DNA of 64,000 bases from JBBATK01 sp044228285 (GTDB taxonomy: Bacteria; Bacteroidota; Ignavibacteria; Kapaibacteriales; NICIL-2), in NCBI GenBank assembly GCA_044228285.1, contig JBGAVD010000004.1, positions 186,001 through 250,000 of the forward strand, written 5' to 3'. This document shows, one piece after another, positions 54,598 through 63,100 of the stretch. The position numbers were made by a program, and so were the translations under genes. Position 1 is the stretch's first letter. Every line of letters starts with the position of its first letter. The notes below the pieces were generated by a model. It worked only from the letters and a program-made list of their open reading frames with translations. It had not been told where the DNA came from and ran no database searches.

Positions 54598-55317
54598 CTA
54601 CTGAATTCTGTTGAGTTTCATGTACGAATCGACAGCTCCAGTTGTCGCCGTAGCGCTTGATGCTTGTTGTGCCCACTGCCAGTACACATCTCCCGCAGTT
54701 GAGCTGGTGTTTATCACGCCATGAAGTCTGATAACGTTGCCTCCATTAGCATCAGTTTTAAGTCCTGTGTAGTAGAAATTGTATGATCCAGTAATGAAAT
54801 CCTGACCAATGTAGCCGGCTGACGCGTCGTACCCTATCCATGCTTGAGCTTGAATCATGCATGTAGATCCACTCGGCATCATAAGCTGCATCTTCACTCC
54901 ACCATTGGTGCCACTCGTAACAACCACTCGAAAGAAGAGTTCAATCTCCCAGACCTCATTCGCACCAACAGCTAGTGTTAGGTGATTATCATCTTGTAAA
55001 GTAACTGAAGAGGTTACGGACTCATTGGCAGTCTTCCTCGCGTACTTCACCGTTCCAACACTGCTCCATGTCAAAGCGCCGGTTCCATCATTCTGTAAAA
55101 CAGATCCAGATCCTCCTTGGCTTCCGGGCAGGGTTAATGTGTGTGTGCTTATTGATGCTGGTGGCGCAATAGTGATACCAGCAGTTGGGGCACTGGGATG
55201 GACTATTTTGATACTTTGCTGTGTGGTTGAGCCTTGGGCTTGCACAAGGTTGTTAGACATGAGTACGCAGACAATGCTCAGAATTGCCAGAGCCGAGATG
55301 TGTTTGAAAGAGTACAT
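54598..55317 (-). CDS. Short secreted protein with the shared C-terminal domain
   Basis: A 239-aa exported protein: signal peptide (ending NNLVQAQG), a ~65-residue linker containing the phrase SIKIVHPSAPTAGITIAPP and one beta repeat (HTLTLPGSQGGSGSVLQNDG), and the shared C-terminal domain (about 147 aa, 54601-55041; TLQDDNHLTLAVGANEVWEIE, in part, MMPSGSTC, TAGDVYWQWAQ). It is in effect the minimal version of its neighbours: a signal, one repeat and the terminal domain. The ATG at 55317 begins the signal peptide. The domain resembles the beta-rich terminal domains of phage minor tail proteins as I remember them. Function unknown. Confidence 0.82.
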   Translation of the reverse strand: MYSFKHISALAILSIVCVLMSNNLVQAQGSTTQQSIKIVHPSAPTAGITIAPPASISTHTLTLPGSQGGSGSVLQNDGTGALTWSSVGTVKYARKTANESVTSSVTLQDDNHLTLAVGANEVWEIELFFRVVVTSGTNGGVKMQLMMPSGSTCMIQAQAWIGYDASAGYIGQDFITGSYNFYYTGLKTDANGGNVIRLHGVINTSSTAGDVYWQWAQQASSATATTGAVDSYMKLNRIQ

Positions 55318-55446
55318 AGTATGTGTCTGTTTGGTGCCAAAGATTTTTGAGAGAGAGCACGGCTCCGTCAACGGCTCACCCCACACAAAGGCAAATCGCA
55401 AGCCAAAAATCAGGCTGTTCTTGCCAATACGTGACGTATGTGCGTG

Positions 55447-56976
55447 CTATTGAACTCGAGTGTACTTCATCATCGACAAGGATTTTACAACGGTCGCTGT
55501 CCCAGATGATGTACTCTGAGCCCATTCCAGCTTAACACTTCCAGCTGTAGAGCTGATCGAAACGATGCCGCGAATACTGATAGACGTAACATTGTTTGTA
55601 ATCGTAATGCCACTACTTGCAGTGTTGCTTGTGCGTATCCACTCGTGAACGTGGCTTGTGTTGCCAGCGGTGAGGTTTGCGCACATATTTAGCGCCATGG
55701 TACTGCCTGTGGGAATTGCGAAGCCGCACTTTATTCCTCCAGTACTGCCAGTCACATCAAGCAGGACATCTATGTACCACTTTTCATTCGCATTGACGGC
55801 AAACTGAAGTTCGTCGTCATCCTGCAAGGTCACTGAATTTGTTAAGCTCTCGTTCGTAGACTTGATCTTTATCATTTCTTTCCCAATGTTGGTCCACGAT
55901 AAGGATCCAGAGCCATTCGTAACCAGCACATCTCCCGATGTTCCATCTGCAGCCGGAAGGGTATAGTTTACATCAGCGGTTTGTGCTTGTGCAGAGAAGG
56001 AGCTGTAGTTTGTTCCACTTGCGCTTGGCTCATAGAATCGAAGCTGGCTTGCAGTTCCACTGTTTGAGAGAGCAACGTTTCCGAGCACATCGAGCCTTGC
56101 ATTGAGTAAAGGATACATCGTGTTGATTCCCACTGAACCATCTGATCGGATCACCATGCGTTGCAGAAATCCTGTGCCTCCTCCTAAGGGTACAGTCGAA
56201 AAAACGATACGGCCTGGTACGTTCCCACTACTCGGGGTGGTGTCAACCTCACCCGCTATATCAGAGCATGATAAATAGCTGCCACCGAAATAGCCGCGCC
56301 ATCGGAGTTGTCCTATTTCGTCGTTTGCCTGCACATCCTCGTATGTTGACGCGTAAACACCGCGTGAACGAATGAGTTCGAGGTGCGGACCACTTACCTG
56401 AGCGTTAGACACACCAGACATCATGGAATAGGACTCATCCCCACCCTCCATAAACAAGCGATTTGGAAGACCAGCGTATGAACTCGGTAGGGAAGTACTG
56501 TTATAGCCAATTCGCATCGAACCATCAGCGCTTAGTGAGGCGACTTGGGTATTATTCGTCCGAAACAGGAGCGGGTAGTTATCAGTAGTTCCAAGAAATG
56601 GTGCGTTTGCACCACTGTTTCCGCTCAGTAGCCATGCAACATCTGTTGCGCCATACCAGCTAAGGTTTCCGCTTCCATCGTTCATGAGAAATGTGAATGC
56701 ACCGCCTTGACTTCCTGGCCACGTTAGGGAGTACGAAGTCAAACTACTCGGCGGATTGAATGTGATAACATTGGAAGGTGCAGTTGGATGGAGTATTCTC
56801 AAACCTTGGAAAGTTGAATAGCCTTGTGCATTGCTAACTACGGAAACAACGATCAGTGTAAGCACAGTTATACAAGCCCGCAAAAGAGCGAGCTCATAAC
56901 TACTGCGTCCGCGCTCAATTGCGAGACATAAATGCCGAGTTGTATACATCCTTCTCATAATGTTCCAAACATCCAT
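55447..56976 (-). CDS. Secreted tail-fibre-like protein with the shared C-terminal domain
   Basis: About 509 aa. After a basic N-terminus comes a signal helix (CITVLTLIVVSVVSNAQG), then LRILHPTAPSNVITFNPP, the same linker phrase as in the 239-aa protein, followed by repeats (YSLTWPGSQGGAFTFLMNDG; VAWLLSGNSGANAPFLGTT; LRFYEPSASGTNYSSF; YTLPAADGTSGDVLVTNG) and the shared C-terminal domain (about 142 aa, 55450-55875; TLQDDDELQFAVNANEKW, IPTGSTM, TAGSVKLEWAQ). Starts at 56976, 56958 and 56949 are all possible. The repeats suggest a fibrous, surface-exposed trimer or fibre; this is inference from similar proteins. Confidence 0.82.
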   Translation of the reverse strand: MDVWNIMRRMYTTRHLCLAIERGRSSYELALLRACITVLTLIVVSVVSNAQGYSTFQGLRILHPTAPSNVITFNPPSSLTSYSLTWPGSQGGAFTFLMNDGSGNLSWYGATDVAWLLSGNSGANAPFLGTTDNYPLLFRTNNTQVASLSADGSMRIGYNSTSLPSSYAGLPNRLFMEGGDESYSMMSGVSNAQVSGPHLELIRSRGVYASTYEDVQANDEIGQLRWRGYFGGSYLSCSDIAGEVDTTPSSGNVPGRIVFSTVPLGGGTGFLQRMVIRSDGSVGINTMYPLLNARLDVLGNVALSNSGTASQLRFYEPSASGTNYSSFSAQAQTADVNYTLPAADGTSGDVLVTNGSGSLSWTNIGKEMIKIKSTNESLTNSVTLQDDDELQFAVNANEKWYIDVLLDVTGSTGGIKCGFAIPTGSTMALNMCANLTAGNTSHVHEWIRTSNTASSGITITNNVTSISIRGIVSISSTAGSVKLEWAQSTSSGTATVVKSLSMMKYTRVQ

Positions 56977-57093
56977 ATTGTTCAACGGTATACATAGCCT
57001 AGAAAGTAGTGGAGAGCAATAGTGCTCTGTGTCCACGCATCTAGATGTAACAAGCAAACTGTCAATCTCAATAAGTACTCTTCTTCATGGCTA

Positions 57094-57110
57094 GCTGTGC
57101 TTCGCACAGC
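57094..57110. repeat. Short-loop palindrome GCTGTGC/GCACAGC
   Basis: GCTGTGC (57094-57100), loop TTC, GCACAGC (57104-57110), in the gap after the giant gene. The stem is the same as the element at 21265-21281 read on the other strand, which links it to that repeat family. Confidence 0.65.
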
Positions 57111-57184
57111 AACGCCAGCTTCAAGTGTTTCACAAGTGCAAAGGCCAACCCTTCGACTCACAGATGGGGCGGCTTTACAGACGC

Positions 57185-60100
57185 CTAGTTGTTCGAACGA
57201 CTGACTTCATACCATACGCTAGCTGAGCCGTCCCAGATCAATTGAATTACACCGCCATCAAGAATCTGTGCTAAGCCACTCAGATTGCAGTTCCCACTAT
57301 CAGCTAACTCAACTCCGTTAGTGGCAGTGCCATTACCACTGATGCGGAGGTAGAGAATTTGACCATCTTGCAAGCCATTGGATAAGGTAATCGTGCGGCT
57401 TGTAGGAGCAGCATTAGCTGTTAATCGGAGAAAAGACGAGTTGCCAACTGTCACAGCTTGATTGTCTGCCGTAATGCTCGATGTACCTGGACGCATAACG
57501 ACAGCACCGTTGACATCCAAAGCTACCTTTGGAGTTGAGGTTCCGATACCTACGTTGCCAGCACTGTCAATACGCAGACGCTCTGAACCATTGGTTCCAA
57601 ACTTCATGTAGCCGTTCTCTTGATTCCACACGAGAGCGTTTGTGTTGTCGTTCATTAAGCCAACAAGTAAACCGTCAGTACTGGTCATGCCTGAGCCTGA
57701 ACCAGTGGTCATTTGAATGTATGATTGACCGCCAGAGTTCGCATCAATGTGTAAACGGTAATTCGGTGCTGATCCACTCACGCCACCGATCATGATTTTG
57801 TCACTTGTGATCCGCATCATCTCGTTCAGTGACTGAACCGTTGTTCCAGATCCCGTCGTAGCAGGTGTTTGGAAGCTGATGTAGCCTGGCGTACCTGTAC
57901 CGGTACCAGGACCGCCTTGTAGTATCAAGTTGGATCCAGTTTGATTCGTCGAGGTGGATGCAGCAGTCCAACCAGCAGGTCCTACAGTGAATGAGCTAGA
58001 AGGAGAGGTTGCACCAGAACCTTGAACGCCAAGCTGAAGCGCCGTTCCATTCGTGAAACGTGCACGTTCTGTAGCATTTGTTTTGATCACAAATGCTTGG
58101 GCATCTGTTGTTCCGAGATAATCTGTACCTGGAGCTGTTGAGCTATTGCCAGCTCGCATCCAAGCTGTAGAGGCGGTCGCTGCTGTTGCCCAACTCAAAG
58201 TTGCACTGCCATTCGTGCTAAGGACTTGACCTGAACTACCGTCTGCTGAAGGCAACGTGTACGTTGTAGAACCTGCTGCAGCCGCAGGGGCAAAGCCGAC
58301 ATAGCCAGATGTGGAACCTGTCAATCGCAATGTACCCTTGACATCAAGCGCCGAGCCAGGGCTGGAGTTTCCAATGCCAATGAATGGTGTGGAGGTATAG
58401 ATGTTGTTGCCATAGATAGCATTCCCAATGCTAAGGTAGTTCGAGCCGGATGTTGCAGAGCCGTAACAAGCGGAATCGCCGATGAAGATGTTATTACTAC
58501 CTGTAGTATGGAGAACGGCGGCGTTGTGTCCAATGACGATATTTCGACTTCCACTAGTGAGTGAGTAGCCTGCAGAGGATCCAATTCCGACATTGTAATT
58601 GCCTGTAGTGCTGCTGAGTGCCACGATACCAACTGCCACGTTGTCTTGACCACTAACGTTCGTACTCAACGCGGCAAATCCAAGCGCTGCATTGCGGGTA
58701 CCAGCAACATTAAAGTACATTGCCTGGTAACCAACAGCAACATTCGCTCCACCTGTCATACTTAGTCCAGTCTGATATCCAAGGACTGTATTCTGGTTTG
58801 ACTGGTTTAGGTGAATAAATCCAGTCGACTTTCCAATGGTGAGGCGCTCTGTACTGTTTGTTTTGAACATCAAATCCTGATTGTCAAGCGTACCCAGGAA
58901 GTTGGTTCCAGACGTTGTTCCAGAGTTGCCTGTTAGCGACCACACGGTGCTGGAAGGAGAAGCCCAGCTTAGTGTGCCGCTACCATTGGTTGACAGTACA
59001 TAGCCGTTGCTTCCATCTGCAGTTGGCAAGGTGTAGGTCGTGCTTCCTGCTGATGATGCGGGGGCGAAGCCTACATAGCCTGAGTTTGAACCGCTTAGAC
59101 GCAAGGTTCCTTTGACATCTACAGTCGATCCTGGCGTGATAGTACCGAAGCCAGCATTGCCAGAAGCGACAATGAGACCATAATTGTTTGTTCCGCCGCT
59201 TGCGCTAAAGTAGCCACCTACGTTCGTAGAGGATGTACCGGAGTGTGTATTTGCGACTTGTAGTCCATAGGTGGTTTGTGTACTGGTAGAGTTCGCTCCG
59301 CTGAGGGCAATATTCAACAACGTTTGTGAATTTGACTGCGCGCCAGTTGATGAAGAACTCAGCGTAAGAGCAGAACTAGCAGCAAGTGAGTTCCATTGCC
59401 AGCTTTGAGCGTAGTCTGCATTGTTGATAGTATTCGTGGCCGTAGCCGCTGTTAAACCCGAGATAGGCAATGAGGTTGCCGCTGTGCTCGGTGTACTCCA
59501 ACTCAACACTCCTGAGGCATTGCTTGTCAACACTTGTCCAAGTGTTGGAGCAGATGTAGGCAGAGTGTAGTCAATGTTTGCAGCCTGAGCGCCAGCAGCG
59601 AAGCTCGTCGCAAAAGTGCGTGCAGGATTGTTGAAGATGATTTTTCCGGCCGTTGAAGAGGCGGACGTATCGATGAGCACATTTCCAGCAACGTGTAAAC
59701 GTTGTGAAGGATCCGCTGTTCCAATACCAATTCTACCAGACGAGATAGTGGTGCCACTGCCGTTGACCGTAGTTCCAAAAATGAGGTTACCAATACTGAG
59801 TTGGTTGCTGCCTGTGGCACTTGGAGCGTCAATATCATGTCCGATAATGATGTTGTTCGATCCAGTTGTTATAGCATCACCTGCTTTGAAACCCAGTGCG
59901 ATGTTGTTAGCACCAGTAGTATTTGCATAGAGTGTTTTGTATCCGATCGCCGTGTTGCTCGTACCATTACTTGACGTAGTAGGTTGGTTTGAGTAAAGAG
60001 ATTGTGCACCGAGAGCAACGTTGTAGCTACTCCAAGCAGTACTTGAATTGCTATAGGATTGCGTGTACATCGCAGCGTAACCTAAGGCAACGTTTTCACC

Positions 60101-63100
60101 TGCGGACGTGTTCTGATAACCACTCCAGCGACCAAGGAAGGTATTCTGGCTAGCAAGATTGTTGTTCTCACCAGCATTGCGTCCGATAAAGGTATTCTCT
60201 GCTCCAGAGGTGTTCTGGTAACCTGCTGACTGACCGTAGAAGGCATTGTGGCTAGCCGTGTTGTAGTACCCTGAACGATCTCCGAAGAAGGTATTGTGAT
60301 TTCCGCTGACATTTGAGTATCCAGCTTCTGCTCCAAAGAAGCTATTGTTCAAACCTGCGTTGTTCAGCGCGCCAGCAGTGTATCCAATAAATGTGTTTCT
60401 GGTACCGGTATTGACGTTACCAGCTTGGTATCCAAGTGACACGAGAGCATTCGTATTGTCGATGCGACCAGCCTTCTGGTTGTTTACTCGGATGTTGAAT
60501 GGGATGTTGTCTGTGGTTCCAATGAAGTTCGTACCATCAACAGTTCCGCTGTTGCCACTAAGTGTCCACGCTGATGCGAGTGCCAGAGCTGTTGGTGTAA
60601 CCCACGTTAGCGTTCCACTACCATCGCTCATCAATACTCCAGTTGTTGTTGTGCTGGTTGGCGTTAAACTGATTGGCCATGTATAGTCTATGTTCGCCGC
60701 CTGGGCACCTGCTTTGATACTAGTTGCGAAGCTGCGAGCGGGGTTGTTAAAGATTAACTTTCCTGCAGTAGATGAGGCGGAAGTATCGATCAAAACATTT
60801 CCAGCGACGTGGAGTCGTTGAGCTGGAGCAGGTACTCCGATTCCTATAGAGCCAGATGAGATGGTAGAACCGCTGCCATTAATACTTGTTCCATAGATGA
60901 TATTGCCAATATTTAACTGATTGCTCGATGTGTTGCTTTGCGCGTCGATATCATAACCCAAAACGATATTGTTCGAACCCGTGGTCAGTGCATCACCAGC
61001 TTTGTAACCAAGTAACAGGTTATTGGAGCCTGAAGTGATGCCAAAACCTGACTGGTAGCCAAGCATTGTTGAATTGGAAAATGCGTTTGAACTTGGTCCT
61101 TGACCAGCACTTGTCCCAACAAGTGTATTGTTCGCTCCAGTTGTGTTGTAGTAACCGGCGTTGTATCCCAGAAGGGTATTGTTGTCGGCAGTAGTAAAGC
61201 GTCCGGCGTACGCTCCAATATAGGTTGCGTTTTGACCCGTAGCCGCTCCACCAGTGTTGGCACCAACAAACACGGAGTAACCTGCTGACGTAGATGTTTT
61301 GCCCGCGCCTGCGCCCATGATGGTATTGTAGCCACCGCCGGCGTTGATGTCGCGCCCAGCTTCGTGTCCCACATAGGTATTGACGCCAAGCGTTGTGTTC
61401 GATTTACCTGCTCCAGACCCCAAGAAAGTATTATAGTTTCCACCGCTGGCAAGAACCAATCCAGCTTGATAGCCAAAGGTAGTGTTGTAGTTGCCGATGC
61501 CAATTTGACCAGCTTTCGTGTTGTACACACGAATGCTTAGTTCGGCTGAGTCGAGTGTTCCAAGAATGTAGTTGGAGCCACTCGTTGTGTTGCCACTTAG
61601 TGACCATGCATTTGCCACTGAGGCTGGATCTACCCAGCTCATAACGCCGCTGGCATTGGAGCTAAGAACGTTTCCCGCGGAGGGTGCAGCTGTAGGCAAG
61701 GTATAGTCGATATTGACGCTTTGGGCACCTGCCTTGAAAGAGCTACTGTAGCTACGAGCGGGATTGTTCAGAATTAACTTTCCAGCCGTTCCAGAGCTAC
61801 TTGTGTCTACGAGTAAATTTCCACCAACATGCAGTCGTTGTGTTGGGTTCCAAACTCCGATACCAGTATTGCCATTTTTATCTATTGTGAACATTTGAAC
61901 TGTGCCCGTCGCTGCATTCCCGCCATCCAGGACTGCACCAACGGCGTCGTTGTGTGTTGCCGCTCCGCTTCTGCGGAGCACAGAGAAGTTGTCGGAGTTG
62001 TAGGTAAATCCATTGCCATACGGGCGTCCGGCATACCATTCATTCTGTCCACCACTATCAAGCATCGAGATGCCCACACCGCGCCAATTAGACAGACTGG
62101 TGTTACGCAATACAACCCCGGCGGCTAGTGAACCTGATCCAGCGCCCTGAGCTGTGATCATCGCCTGTTGAGTAATTCCATCCAAGTGGAGGATGCTTGT
62201 TGGACTCGATGTTCCGATGCCTACAGACCCTTGCACGATCAATCCGTTCGTAGGAGCCGCTAGGTTGTAGCCGATTGAGGTTCCACCACCGATTGTCAGA
62301 GGACTGTTTGGTGTGGAACTAATACCGATACCAACATTTGTTCCACCAGCCGCATAGAAATATGGTGTCGCACCGTTGTGGAGATAGATCGTCGAATGGT
62401 TTACTTCTAATCCGTAACCAGGTGCACCAGAGGTTCCAATACCAACTTCACCAGTTGAGTTGATTCTCAACCGCTCATTGGCACCATTTGCGCCAGTGAA
62501 AAAACGAATGTCCTGCGCAGTCGCATTCGTGGTTGCGAGCACCAGTGGATTCGCGCTAGTAGTTCCTAAATAGCTGCCGGCTGAGCCTGTCCACGCGCTT
62601 GATGTTGCATTGCCAGACAATAACCAACCAGCAGTGCTAGAGGAGTAGTTCGTCCATGATCCGTTTTCATAGAATTCAAATTTTCCTGTCGTTGAGTTGT
62701 AACGCATCATACCATTGGCCGGTGTGCCTGGTTGCTGTGCCGTCGTGCCGACTGGTATCGTGATGGATGCTGTACCTGGTACAATAGGGTTTGTTGCAAG
62801 AGCAAAGGTCGGATTACCTGCAATGCCATCACCGTTTGTCACACTCACTTGGTTAGCGGTTCCAGTCATTGTACGAGCCGTCATCGCCGCCGTACCATTT
62901 CCAGAAGGGAAACCAGTCACAGTTGCCACACCTGTGCCACCATTTGCCACTGGTAGAATACCGCTGACATCATTAGCCGAGGTTAAGTCAACAGCTCCGC
63001 TTGAGAGCAAGCCAGATGCGTTATTCTTGACGACACCTGCTGTGCTGAACGGAGTAACAGTTGGAGCAGAGCCAAATGTCTTTGCACCGTTGATGCTTTG

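Noticed and set aside
58400..61500. Regular repeats that might suggest a CRISPR array
   Set aside because: The repeats are in frame, vary in length and sequence, and encode Gly/Asn-rich head units; there are no constant repeats with unique spacers.
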